From Nostocales cyanobacterium (GTDB lineage Bacteria > Cyanobacteriota > Cyanobacteriia > Cyanobacteriales > Nostocaceae), in assembly GCA_004292695.1 (NCBI GenBank), contig RDXV01000017.1:1-48161 (forward strand): a DNA stretch of 48,161 nt, read 5' to 3'. How positions within the stretch are numbered: position 1 is the stretch's first letter; each line of letters begins with the position of its first letter. Below the pieces are notes generated by a model. That model was not told the DNA's origin, did no database searches, and was given only the letters and a program-made list of their open reading frames with translations. Shown piece after piece: positions 8,025 to 17,095 of this stretch. The position numbers and the translations under genes are program-made.

Positions 8025-9308
8025 TTACTCTTGCGCTCCTGCTTGTCTTAAAATCTGGGCTGTTGTACGATAATTATTAAATTCGGCAATCATTAACGCT
8101 GTATAACCACCTTGATTTTTTAAGTTTACATCTGCACCAGCTTTAATTAACATTTCTACCGCTTGAGTATAACCCTCAGCAGCAGCATACATTAATACTG
8201 TTGCACCTGCGGAGTCTTGATAATTTACATCTGCATTTTTCCCTATTAAAAGTTGAAATATCTGGGGATGATTATTCACTAAGGCTTTAACTAATGGTGT
8301 TTTACCATCGTCTGCTAAAATATTAACATCGGCATTATTTTCTAATAAAATTTTCACTGTTTCAGTATGTCCTTGAGATACTGCTAAGGTAAGTGCAACT
8401 TCTCCGAAATTCTTTTTATTTTGATCTGCTCCTGCATTTAATAAAGCTGCTACAATTTCACTATATCCTTGATATGCTGCTATTAATAAAGGTGTGTCTC
8501 CTAAGTAATTTCTGATTTCTAGATTTACACCTCTTTGAATTAAAATTTTGACTGTTTCTAAATAGTTTTCTACGACTGCAAAATGTAAAGCGGTTTCTCC
8601 ATCTTTGTCTTGATGATTAATTTCTGCACCCGCATCTAATAAGACTGCAACTATGTTACTATGTCCTGCGGCCGCTGCTGCTAATAGTGCTGTACTTTTG
8701 TCTGGGTTTTTGATGTTGGGATTGGCATTGTGTAACAATAATGTTTGCACTATATCTAAGTATCCCAAGTCTGCGGCCATCATTAAGGGTGTTTCCCCTT
8801 CTGTATCTAAGGTATTGACAATTGGACTGTGTTGTAGTATCGCGTTGACTATGGCTGTTGCACCTTGTTTGATAGCAATTTTTAAAGCGGTGTCGTTATC
8901 TTGATCTGTGGTGCTTGCATCAGCACCAGCATTTAATAATATTTGTACAACTTCTAAATTACCTTTTTGCACTGCTGCCATTAATGCGGTGCTACCATCT
9001 TCATTAACTGCGTCAATATCCGCACCTCTAGCAATTAATAATTTCACAATGTCTACTTGGTTATTACTTGCGGCTAACATTAACGCTGTTAAACCGTAGA
9101 TTTTTCGAGGTAAGTTGATATTAGCACCATGTTCTAGGAGTAAACGCGCTATTTCTGTATATCCCAAATTAGCAGCAAACATTAAAGCTGTTGTACCATT
9201 ATCATCGCATTCATCTACATTTACACCAGTCCTCAGTAATTCACCAACACGTTTAACATCGCCACTTTTAGAAAAGTTTAATAATAAACCAATATTATTT
9301 AAGTTCAT
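8025..9308 (-). CDS. Ankyrin-repeat protein (13 repeats)
   Basis: A 427-aa protein made almost wholly of ankyrin repeats of about 33 residues. I count 13, each with the TALMxAAxxGxxxIVxxLLxxGADxN consensus (for example TALMFAANLGYTEIARLLLE and TVLMYAAAEGYTQAVEMLIK). No signal peptide, membrane helix or catalytic domain is visible, so it is probably a cytoplasmic protein-binding scaffold; the partner is unknown. The repeats are divergent at DNA level, so this is an old array. It stands alone, divergent from psaC across a 356-bp intergenic region. Confidence 0.93.
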   Translation of the reverse strand: MNLNNIGLLLNFSKSGDVKRVGELLRTGVNVDECDDNGTTALMFAANLGYTEIARLLLEHGANINLPRKIYGLTALMLAASNNQVDIVKLLIARGADIDAVNEDGSTALMAAVQKGNLEVVQILLNAGADASTTDQDNDTALKIAIKQGATAIVNAILQHSPIVNTLDTEGETPLMMAADLGYLDIVQTLLLHNANPNIKNPDKSTALLAAAAAGHSNIVAVLLDAGAEINHQDKDGETALHFAVVENYLETVKILIQRGVNLEIRNYLGDTPLLIAAYQGYSEIVAALLNAGADQNKKNFGEVALTLAVSQGHTETVKILLENNADVNILADDGKTPLVKALVNNHPQIFQLLIGKNADVNYQDSAGATVLMYAAAEGYTQAVEMLIKAGADVNLKNQGGYTALMIAEFNNYRTTAQILRQAGAQE

Positions 9309-9910
<602 letters not shown>

Positions 9911-9913
9911 ATC

Positions 9914-10022
9914 ACTGAGAATTTACAATACTCAGTAAAATAGTGCTGAAAACTGGGCAAAGAAGAAGCAAGAAATCTATCAACTAACACGATTCTTGCT
10001 ATTCCTCTCAGTTTTCAGCACT
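9914..10022 (+). terminator. Long stem-loop 3' of psaC
   Basis: Two nested structures. A 6-bp hairpin actgag...ctcagt spans 9914-9936. A larger one has a 14-bp exact outer stem agtgctgaaaactg (9942-9955) with cagttttcagcact (10009-10022), and an 8-bp inner stem agcaagaa (9967-9974) with ttcttgct (9993-10000). It is followed by taatttta. Position right after psaC fits a terminator or mRNA-stabilising 3' end. Confidence 0.7.
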
Positions 10023-10029
10023 TAATTTT

Positions 10030-10219
10030 AGGGAATAGGGAATAGGGAATAGGTAACGGAGGAAGCAGGGGAGCAGGGAGCAGGGAGCAGGGGGAGGTTA
10101 TTGGTGTTTTTCTCAATTACCGATTACCAATTACCAATTACCAATTACCAATTACCCGATTTGATATAATTACCGCTTTATGGTGATAACTGATAACTGG
10201 TAACTGATAACTGATAATT
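10030..10219. repeat. Cluster of four different STRR arrays upstream of glmS
   Basis: In order: gggaata repeats (10031-10053), gcaggga repeats (about 10064-10095), attacca repeats (about 10116-10156) and taactga/gataact repeats (about 10183-10216). All are heptamers. They separate the psaC hairpin from the glmS start; any glmS promoter lies among or between them, for example gatttgatataattacc at about 10159. Confidence 0.85.
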
Positions 10220-10234
10220 GGAGTGGTATAAAAA

Positions 10235-12112
10235 ATGTGCGGAATTGTTGGATATATAGGAACTCAAGCGGCGACGGATATTTTGTTATCTGGACTGGAA
10301 AAGTTAGAGTATAGAGGTTATGATTCTGCGGGTATTGCTACTATATGGGAAGGTGATATTAATTGCGTTAGAGCTAAGGGTAAATTACTAAATTTGCGTT
10401 CTAAATTGGAACAAGTAGAAAACCCGGCTCAAATTGGGATCGGTCATACTCGTTGGGCGACTCATGGTAAACCTGAAGAATATAATGCCCATCCCCATCT
10501 TGATACGGCTTTGCGGATAGCTGTTGTGCAAAATGGGATTATTGAAAATTACCGCGAACTACGGGAGCATTTAAAAAGTTTAGGTCATGAATTTCGTTCA
10601 GATACAGATACAGAAGTGATTCCCCATCTCATCGCTGAATGTTTAAAGCATATTTCTAAAGATAGTACATCTGGCTCTGTGTTTTTAGATGCGGTTTTGG
10701 CGGCTGTGGATAAGTTAGAAGGGGCTTATGCTGTAGCTGCTATTTCTGCTGATTTTCCTGATGAGTTGATTGTAATTCGTCAACAAGCACCGTTAGTGAT
10801 TGGCTTTGGTCAAGGTGAGTTTTTCTGCGCTTCGGATACCCCGGCAATTGTTCCCTATACCCGCGCTGTATTGCCCCTAGAAAATGGGGAAATTGCCCGT
10901 TTGACTCCGTTGGGGGTTGAGGTGTACAACTTTGCTGGACATCGTTTAAAGAAGCATCCCCGCACCCTGAATTGGAATCCCATTATGGTGGAAAAGCAGG
11001 GATTTAAACATTTTATGCTCAAGGAAATTTATGAGCAACCGGGGGTAGTTAGAGCCTGTTTAGACGCTTATTTTCCCTCTGGCGGAGAAACACCTGTCAC
11101 CCTGAATTTACCAGAGGAAGTTTACGCAGATTTAGAACAAATTCAAATTGTGGCTTGTGGTACAAGTTGGCACGCAGCTTTAGTTGGTAAGTATTTATTA
11201 GAACAATTAGCAGAAATTCCCACTCAAGTACAGTATGCTTCTGAATTTCGCTATGCACCTACACCTTTAACGGCTAATACTTTAACTATTGGGGTGACTC
11301 AATCAGGTGAAACTGCGGATACTTTGGCAGCTTTGAGTATGGAAAAAGACCGCAGACAAGGTAAGGTAGATAAGTACAAAGCGCGACTTTTGGGAATTAC
11401 TAACCGCCCGGAAAGCACTCTGGGGCAAATGGTGGGTAATATTATTAATACTCATGGGGGGATTGAAATTGGCGTTGCGGCGACTAAAACTTTTATCGCT
11501 CAGTTGATGGCGTTTTATGGTTTGGCTTTAGATTTAGCTTATCGTCGGGGAACAATTACTGATGATAGGTTAACAGAAATTATTGATGGTTTAAGACAGT
11601 TACCCGCAGAAATTGAAGCTATTTTGGAGACGCAGGAAAAGTATATTGAACAGTTGGTACATGAGTTTACGGAAACAAAAGATTTCATTTTTGTAGGTAG
11701 GGGAATTAATTTTCCCATTGCTTTGGAAGGTGCTTTGAAGTTAAAGGAAATTAGTTATATTCATGCGGAAGGTTATCCTGCTGGTGAGATGAAACATGGA
11801 CCAATTGCATTGTTAGATAGTAAAGTTCCGGTAGTTGCTATTGCTATGCCTGGTAGTGTTTATGAAAAGGTAATTTCTAATGCCCAGGAAGCTAAGGCGA
11901 GAGATTCACGGTTAATTGGTGTAACATCTGTTAATGATGGGGAAGCTGCGGAAATATTTAATGATTTAATTCCTGTTAGTGATGTGGAGGAAATTTTGTC
12001 TCCTATTTTAACAGTGATTCCGTTGCAATTGTTGGCTTATCATATTGCGGCTAGAAAGGGTTTAGATGTGGATCAGCCTCGTAATTTGGCGAAGTCGGTA
12101 ACGGTGGAATAG
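10235..12112 (+). CDS. glmS: Glutamine-fructose-6-phosphate aminotransferase (isomerising)
   Basis: GlmS (625 aa) makes glucosamine-6-phosphate from fructose-6-phosphate and glutamine, the first step to UDP-GlcNAc for peptidoglycan. After Met, the N-terminal nucleophile Cys2 starts the class II glutaminase domain (CGIVGYIGTQAA, then GHTRWATHGKP). Two SIS sugar-isomerase domains follow (QIVACGTSWHAALVG; KDFIFVGRGINFPIALEG), ending in the conserved tail DQPRNLAKSVTVE. Length is normal for the cyanobacterial enzyme. The last 34 bp of the gene are repeated exactly at 12893-12926, after the toxin-antitoxin pair. No glmS ribozyme was seen upstream. Confidence 0.98.
   Translation: MCGIVGYIGTQAATDILLSGLEKLEYRGYDSAGIATIWEGDINCVRAKGKLLNLRSKLEQVENPAQIGIGHTRWATHGKPEEYNAHPHLDTALRIAVVQNGIIENYRELREHLKSLGHEFRSDTDTEVIPHLIAECLKHISKDSTSGSVFLDAVLAAVDKLEGAYAVAAISADFPDELIVIRQQAPLVIGFGQGEFFCASDTPAIVPYTRAVLPLENGEIARLTPLGVEVYNFAGHRLKKHPRTLNWNPIMVEKQGFKHFMLKEIYEQPGVVRACLDAYFPSGGETPVTLNLPEEVYADLEQIQIVACGTSWHAALVGKYLLEQLAEIPTQVQYASEFRYAPTPLTANTLTIGVTQSGETADTLAALSMEKDRRQGKVDKYKARLLGITNRPESTLGQMVGNIINTHGGIEIGVAATKTFIAQLMAFYGLALDLAYRRGTITDDRLTEIIDGLRQLPAEIEAILETQEKYIEQLVHEFTETKDFIFVGRGINFPIALEGALKLKEISYIHAEGYPAGEMKHGPIALLDSKVPVVAIAMPGSVYEKVISNAQEAKARDSRLIGVTSVNDGEAAEIFNDLIPVSDVEEILSPILTVIPLQLLAYHIAARKGLDVDQPRNLAKSVTVE
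12078..12111 (+). repeat. Direct repeat, copy 1 (glmS 3' end)
   Basis: A 34-bp segment covering the last 11 sense codons and part of the stop codon of glmS. It is identical to 12893-12926. Similarity extends weakly upstream (atgtggat is shared) but stops abruptly downstream. Together the two copies bracket the toxin-antitoxin cassette like a duplicated attachment site. Confidence 0.9.
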
Positions 12113-12152
12113 TGCATATTTTGTAGGGTGGAAATAATCAAAAAGTTGTACA

Positions 12153-12193
12153 ATTCTCATAGGGGTTAATTGAGTTATTATCCTTATGAGTTT
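12153..12193 (+). terminator. Probable glmS terminator
   Basis: ctcatagg...ccttatgag forms an imperfect stem with one bulge, followed directly by ttttttctttt. It lies about 45 bp past the glmS stop and ahead of the toxin-antitoxin genes, so these are probably transcribed separately. Confidence 0.5.
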
Positions 12194-12268
12194 TTTTCTT
12201 TTCAGCAATAGGTGAGGTTGTATAGAATATAGAAAATCATCTATTGTTTAAAAACATGAGGTAGGAAT

Positions 12269-12508
12269 ATGAGTGAAAGTGAAACTGTAAAATCAAAATC
12301 TTTAAATCTCAAATTAGTAAATACTCTAATTCAAATTATTCGTTCTCTTTCTCAAGAAGAACGCCAAATATTGACAGAAGAGTTATTTTTTGAAAGTACC
12401 GAACCATCAAATCAAGAATTAATGCAGCTTGCAGAAAGAGGAGGAGCTTTTGATTTCTTGCATGATGAACCAGATATTTATACATTAGAAGATGGAGAAC
12501 CTATTTAA
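12269..12508 (+). CDS. Putative antitoxin of a MazF-like toxin-antitoxin pair
   Basis: A 79-aa acidic protein with no strong domain match by eye. A helical N-terminus (LVNTLIQIIRSLSQEERQILTEELF) could mediate dimerisation, and an acidic tail (FDFLHDEPDIYTLEDGEPI) could block the toxin. That is the usual plan of antitoxins of this type in cyanobacteria. Its stop and the next gene's start share a base (TAATG), so translation is coupled. The role is inferred mostly from position in front of the MazF-like gene. A gaggtagg element a few bases upstream supports the start. Confidence 0.75.
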   Translation: MSESETVKSKSLNLKLVNTLIQIIRSLSQEERQILTEELFFESTEPSNQELMQLAERGGAFDFLHDEPDIYTLEDGEPI

Positions 12509-12855
12509 TGTCTATCAAAAAAGGAGATGTAATTTTAGCACCTTTCCCATTTACTGATTTAAGTGAAACTAAATTACGTCCTGCTGTGGTGCTGTGGGTT
12601 AGTTCTACAGGGAGTAATAATATTGTTATTTGTTTTATCTCTTCTCAAAATTTAACCAATTTAAAGCCCGAAGAATTTTTGATTAGAGATTCTGATCTAG
12701 AGTTTATTAATACAGGTTTAAAAGTTAGTTCTAAGGTGATTGTATCTCGAATTGTCACCATAGATAAAAATTTAATTACTCGTCGTCTTGGTAATTTAGG
12801 AAGTGAGCAAATGCAAGATTTGAATACTTGCTTAATGCAAACTTTTCAATTATAA
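12508..12855 (+). CDS. MazF/PemK-family endoribonuclease toxin
   Basis: A 115-aa toxin-like protein. The opening KKGDVILAPFPFTDLSETKLRPAVVLW matches the MazF/PemK SH3-like barrel, with GDVILxxFPF and the KLRPAVVL strand that carries the conserved catalytic Arg. Later segments (VICFISSQ; LKVSSKVIVSRIVTIDKNLITRRLGNL) fit the family. Members cut mRNA at short sites and are held inactive by the antitoxin encoded just upstream, here overlapping by one base. The pair sits between two copies of the glmS 3' end, suggesting it arrived as a cassette. The cut site cannot be read from sequence. Confidence 0.9.
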   Translation: MSIKKGDVILAPFPFTDLSETKLRPAVVLWVSSTGSNNIVICFISSQNLTNLKPEEFLIRDSDLEFINTGLKVSSKVIVSRIVTIDKNLITRRLGNLGSEQMQDLNTCLMQTFQL

Positions 12856-12892
12856 AAACGCAGATGTCAATATGGGTTAAATGTGGATTAAA

Positions 12893-12926
12893 CTCGTAAT
12901 TTGGCGAAGTCGGTAACGGTGGAATA
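12893..12926 (+). repeat. Direct repeat, copy 2 (glmS tail duplicate)
   Basis: Exact 34-bp copy of the glmS 3' end in non-coding DNA after the toxin gene, still able to encode TRNLAKSVTVE plus a TAA stop. The preceding bases atgtggatta are a diverged version of the glmS sequence atgtggatca, so about 45 bp were duplicated originally. Confidence 0.9.
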
Positions 12927-13039
12927 ACTCAGTGATTACGCTTATAAGTCTTGTAAAGAAATATGACAAATACCTTGTCCAGTAAATAAATGTATGTAAT
13001 CATCATCACAGAATATTTACTGGCTTTGTCAAAGATATT

Positions 13040-14197
13040 ATGAAATCTTACAAAATATTGGCATTAGGAGCTTCAGGAGCAGGAAAGACAGTATTTCTAG
13101 CTAGTTTATATAAAGAATTATCCACACAGGGTAAATATGGTTTTTATGTAGATGTAGAAAACCAACATCAAAAAAAGAAACTCAATCAAATTTATACCAA
13201 AATTATTACAGGAGAAACCTGGCCACCTGGAACAATACGCAGTGAATTTTCAGAATGGAAATTTACTTGTAAAGTTAAGAATGAAGACTTAAATGATTAT
13301 CCTGCTTGTGACTTTACCTATTATGATTATTGTGGTGGCAGATTAACAGATACTTCTTATTATGATGAAGAATTTGATACTTTAGTTAGACAAGCAGATA
13401 GTCTATTAGGTTTGTTAGATGGACAGAAAATATATGGAATTTTAAATGAAACAAATAATTTGCTAAGTCAGACTTTCTTGACAGTTGACTTACCAAGTAT
13501 TATTAAACAAATGCAAAAATCAACTGTTCCTGTTCATTTTATTATTACAAAATGGGATTTATTATCACAGAAATTCACTTTAAACCAAGTTATTGATTAT
13601 TTGATGAAATGCGATGATTTTCAGGAACTAATTACCCAAAGAAACCAAATAGAATCACCTGTAAGATTGATTCCTGTAAGTTCCATAGGTGCAAAATTTG
13701 CCCAATTAAAACCGGATGGAAGTATGAAAAAATTTTCCGGTGCAATTCCCCAACCTTATTATACAGAAGTTCCCATTGCTTGTGTATTTCCTGATGGATT
13801 GAAAGCCAGAATTAATCATATTAAGAAAAAACAACAAGAACTGGATAAAGATAAGAATAAAGATAATTCTTTTGGTATATTTTTTGATATTTTTAACAAC
13901 ATAAGGCCTTTATTTGGAATAGCAGATGAATATCTTTTTCCTTTTTTACCACCTCAGTATCAATTAGCTAAATCTCTGTTCTATAAATTAGCCCCCATTA
14001 TTACACAGATTGCCAATAAACAATATGAAGAAATGCAGAAACGCACAGAAGAACTAAATCGGAAACAACAGGAATCTTTAAAACAAGTAAAAGATGAAGA
14101 AACTGCATTAACTCACGCGGTTGATAGTTTTCTTTATATTCAAAGTTATCTGAATACTGATTATCCTGAATCTGATTTATCCAATATTTTAGTATAG
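13040..14197 (+). CDS. P-loop GTPase-like protein A (first of two tandem paralogues)
   Basis: A 385-aa protein with a full set of GTPase signatures: G1 GASGAGKT (residues 10-17), G3-like DYCG (~96-99), G4-like TKWD (~170-173, in place of NKxD) and G5-like PVSS. These place it among TRAFAC-type GTPases. After the GTPase domain comes a hydrophobic segment (GIFFDIFNNIRPLFGI...LFPFLPPQYQ) and a Gln/Glu/Lys-rich coiled coil (YEEMQKRTEELNRKQQESLKQV). It shares many blocks with the next gene (ITGExWP, IPVSSxGxKFA, SGAIPQPY). Spacing of 48 bp to the paralogue indicates an operon. It resembles GTPases reported in bacterial conflict and signalling operons; the function is not known. The coding sequence is distinctly A+T-rich. 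Confidence 0.85.
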   Translation: MKSYKILALGASGAGKTVFLASLYKELSTQGKYGFYVDVENQHQKKKLNQIYTKIITGETWPPGTIRSEFSEWKFTCKVKNEDLNDYPACDFTYYDYCGGRLTDTSYYDEEFDTLVRQADSLLGLLDGQKIYGILNETNNLLSQTFLTVDLPSIIKQMQKSTVPVHFIITKWDLLSQKFTLNQVIDYLMKCDDFQELITQRNQIESPVRLIPVSSIGAKFAQLKPDGSMKKFSGAIPQPYYTEVPIACVFPDGLKARINHIKKKQQELDKDKNKDNSFGIFFDIFNNIRPLFGIADEYLFPFLPPQYQLAKSLFYKLAPIITQIANKQYEEMQKRTEELNRKQQESLKQVKDEETALTHAVDSFLYIQSYLNTDYPESDLSNILV

Positions 14198-14200
14198 TAT

Positions 14201-14216
14201 AGATCCCCGACTTCTT
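14201..14216. repeat. Dispersed repeat agatccccgacttctt, copy 1
   Basis: The same 16 bases occur at 44900-44915. Here they start four bases after the stop codon of GTPase A. I recall this as half of a palindromic repeat common in cyanobacterial genomes. Confidence 0.6.
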
Positions 14217-14245
14217 CAAAATTTATCATTCCAGGAACTACCCAA

Positions 14246-15508
14246 ATGAAAACTTACAACATTCTCACATTAGGATTATCTGGTGCTGGTAAAACTGTAT
14301 ATTTAGCAAGTCTTTTTAAACAACTTTCCACCCAAGGAGAACAAGGTTTTTTTCTAGAAATTAAAGAAAATATTGCTAGACAAAAATTAAATCAATATTA
14401 TACAGAAATAATTACAGGTGAAAGTTGGCCGGAAGCAACCAGAAGAGGAGAAATAAAAGAATGGGTTTTTGATTGTTGTGTAAAAACTCAAGACTTAAAT
14501 AAATATTCTGTTTGTCAGTTTGTTTATAAAGATTATAGTGGAGCATTATTATCAGAATTAGCAGCAGATGAAACCTCAGAACTGAATTTTCCTTTTGAAG
14601 AAGCAGTTAAAGAAGCAGATGCAGTTTTAGCAATATTAGATGGACAAAAATTATTTCAATTCATGCAAAATCCTGGACATCCATCAGTTCAGTATTGGAC
14701 ACTAACAGAATTACCTACTCTTTTACATTTAATCCAAAATTGCGGTAAACAACCAGTTCATTTTATCATTAGTAAGTGGGATTTAATCGAAAATCATGGA
14801 GGATGGAATTTAACCAATATTATTGATAGCCTCCGTAATAAAGTACCAGAATTTGATAATGTAGTCTTACCTAGATTAAAAGCAAAATGTCCGATGAGAA
14901 TAATTCCGGTAAGTTCTTTAGGAATGAAATTTGCTAGATTGGAAGGTAATGAAATGAAAAAGATTTCTGGAGCAATACCACAACCATATCAAGTAGAAAT
15001 TCCTTTTGCTTGTGTGCTAATAGATGGTTTAACCGCCCAAATGGAAGAAATTAAGAAAAAACAAGCAGAAACTCAAAATCGCTCCACAGAAGTTAAACCA
15101 AAATTTAGTCTATTTGATCAAGTCAATCAGGTTTTATCAGGTACGGTTTACTCTTTATTTGCTAATACAGTGAATACTTTATTACCGGAAAAGTATCAAT
15201 TTAATAATGATATAATTCAGACAATTCTTGATACCACTAAACAAACTGCTAAATCAGTAGAAAATCACGTTAATCAAACTCGACAAGAGAAAGAAAAAGC
15301 TGAAGAAGCAGCTAGAAAAGAGCAAGAAAAACTAAATCGTCAAAAACAGGAAGATTTGCAAAAAGTGGATGATGAAGTAAAAGCATTTAATTATGTAGTT
15401 AAAAGATTTCTGGATTTAGTCAAGATATTAGATCAACCACAAAATGATCGTTCTGATTTACGAGATTATCCTTATTATAAGGTATTACTAGAACAAAAAC
15501 AAAAATAA
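14246..15508 (+). CDS. P-loop GTPase-like protein B (second tandem paralogue)
   Basis: A 420-aa paralogue of the preceding gene. G1 is GLSGAGKT (residues 10-17), G3-like DYSG follows at about 95-100, then G4-like SKWD and G5-like PVSS. Both paralogues keep intact P-loops, so neither looks like a dead copy. The C-terminal part is longer, with a clear coiled coil (NQTRQEKEKAEEAARKEQEKLNRQKQEDLQKV). The two proteins may form a heterodimer, as GTPases of this kind often dimerise; that is inference. The next gene (WD40) starts 55 bp downstream on the same strand. Confidence 0.85.
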   Translation: MKTYNILTLGLSGAGKTVYLASLFKQLSTQGEQGFFLEIKENIARQKLNQYYTEIITGESWPEATRRGEIKEWVFDCCVKTQDLNKYSVCQFVYKDYSGALLSELAADETSELNFPFEEAVKEADAVLAILDGQKLFQFMQNPGHPSVQYWTLTELPTLLHLIQNCGKQPVHFIISKWDLIENHGGWNLTNIIDSLRNKVPEFDNVVLPRLKAKCPMRIIPVSSLGMKFARLEGNEMKKISGAIPQPYQVEIPFACVLIDGLTAQMEEIKKKQAETQNRSTEVKPKFSLFDQVNQVLSGTVYSLFANTVNTLLPEKYQFNNDIIQTILDTTKQTAKSVENHVNQTRQEKEKAEEAARKEQEKLNRQKQEDLQKVDDEVKAFNYVVKRFLDLVKILDQPQNDRSDLRDYPYYKVLLEQKQK

Positions 15509-15563
15509 TCAATCTACAAACTTATCATTACAAACTAATCACGGATAAAAAACGGATAAAACA

Positions 15564-17042
15564 ATGATCAAATATCAAGCATGGCCATTTTTAGTGAGTC
15601 GTAATCTTTATGTAGATTATCGTACCATTGTCGCACCTGATTTTATTTGCAGTGCTAAAATTGCTAATTTATTAGCTCAAGCAGCAGATGGTGAGATTAT
15701 ACCAGAAAATACAGTTTATTTAAGAAAAATATTAAATTCACAAGTGGGGAATTTAACTTTAGTTTTTCGAGTATTTCACCCCACTAAAGCTGATATTCAA
15801 CAAGGAGATATAAAAGAAAAAATCAAAGATGGTTTTGGTAGAGAAATTTGTTTTATTGAAGGTTTAGTTATTAGGGAAGAGTTAGAATATATTAACATCG
15901 TATCGGCAAATTTTGAATTTATTCATCATCAGGTATTACCCGCATATCAAGAATTTTGGCACATTAATCAACCTGTTCCTGCTGTAGAATCAATTGCTTT
16001 TGAATTAGAGAATGAATCAGATCACAATAGTTTTAATATAATTAATTTATCACCATTAATTTTAAAAAAATCTCTGCCTACAATTCAGGGTAAAATTATT
16101 AAAGTTAAAGATAAAGATTGTCAGCATCAGGTTAGTTGTATTGATTTTAGTGCAGATAGTAAATATTTAGCAATTAGAACTGAAAATCAAGATTTATATT
16201 TATGGGATTTAGCAAAGGATCAATATAATAAACTTTATGCTCCCAAACATAAAGATTTTATGAGTGAAGTTTCATTTAATCCTCTTAAAAATCAATATAT
16301 AGCTATGGGGTGTTATTCTCATCCTCGTCTTAACCAACCCACTCCTAAAAATTATGTGTTATTATTTGATTTATCAAGTAATAATTATAAAGAATTAACA
16401 TATTTTTGGCAACAGGAACTAGGAGAAAAATTTTCTTTAAAAACAGTTAATTTTAGTCCTAATGGACTTTATTTAGCATCAGCAACTCAACAAGGAAAGT
16501 TATTAATTTGGCAGGAACAAGATAATTATGAAAAAGCAGAAGTTTTAAATATTCATAATGGTTATCCTATTAATTGTTTAATTTTTACTCCTGATAGTAA
16601 AACAGTTATTTGTGGTGTAAATCAAGATAATCAAGGATATATTACATTATATACTGTACCCTCTCATATTCAATCTTTAAATTATATTCATTGTTTATCT
16701 TTGATTAATAAATTAGCTATTAGTCCAGATGGAAAATATTTAGCTGTTGCTGGTAATTCTGGGTTTGAATTATGGGATTTTGCAACTCAAAACCGTCTTT
16801 ATTCTCAAGTTTGTGATCATCCTTTAACTGCAATTAATTTTAACTCAACAGGAGAAATAATTATTTGGGGAGATATTCAAGGTAAATTAACTGTGTTTGA
16901 TATTCAGAGAAAAATTGTCATATCTGAGTATCCAGATATTCATAATGATGCAATTACAGCTATTGTATTTAATCCTCGAATATCTCAACAATTTGCCACA
17001 TCTGGACTAGATCAAAAAGTTAAGTTTTGGCAGTTAAATTAA
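15564..17042 (+). CDS. WD40-repeat protein with a unique N-terminal domain
   Basis: A 492-aa protein. Residues about 1-170 form a domain I do not recognise (YQAWPFLVSRNLYVDYRTIVAPDF...), which looks soluble. Residues ~185-492 hold seven WD40-type repeats, for example VSCIDFSADSKYLAIRTENQ, LKTVNFSPNGLYLASATQQG, INKLAISPDGKYLAVAGNSG and ITAIVFNPRISQQFATSGLD. Seven is enough for one closed beta-propeller, so this is probably a protein-interaction platform for the GTPases encoded just upstream. No signal peptide is seen. Base composition is as A+T-rich as that of the GTPase genes, which supports common descent of the block. Confidence 0.85.
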   Translation: MIKYQAWPFLVSRNLYVDYRTIVAPDFICSAKIANLLAQAADGEIIPENTVYLRKILNSQVGNLTLVFRVFHPTKADIQQGDIKEKIKDGFGREICFIEGLVIREELEYINIVSANFEFIHHQVLPAYQEFWHINQPVPAVESIAFELENESDHNSFNIINLSPLILKKSLPTIQGKIIKVKDKDCQHQVSCIDFSADSKYLAIRTENQDLYLWDLAKDQYNKLYAPKHKDFMSEVSFNPLKNQYIAMGCYSHPRLNQPTPKNYVLLFDLSSNNYKELTYFWQQELGEKFSLKTVNFSPNGLYLASATQQGKLLIWQEQDNYEKAEVLNIHNGYPINCLIFTPDSKTVICGVNQDNQGYITLYTVPSHIQSLNYIHCLSLINKLAISPDGKYLAVAGNSGFELWDFATQNRLYSQVCDHPLTAINFNSTGEIIIWGDIQGKLTVFDIQRKIVISEYPDIHNDAITAIVFNPRISQQFATSGLDQKVKFWQLN

Positions 17043-17095
17043 TATAATCTTTCAGTAACCACACATAATCTTAAAAATACTAATTTGTACTATAA

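Noticed and set aside
12078-12926. A Tn7-like transposon at glmS
   Set aside because: No tnsABCD/tniQ genes and no Tn7-type terminal repeats are present; only the 3' end duplication remains as evidence of an event.
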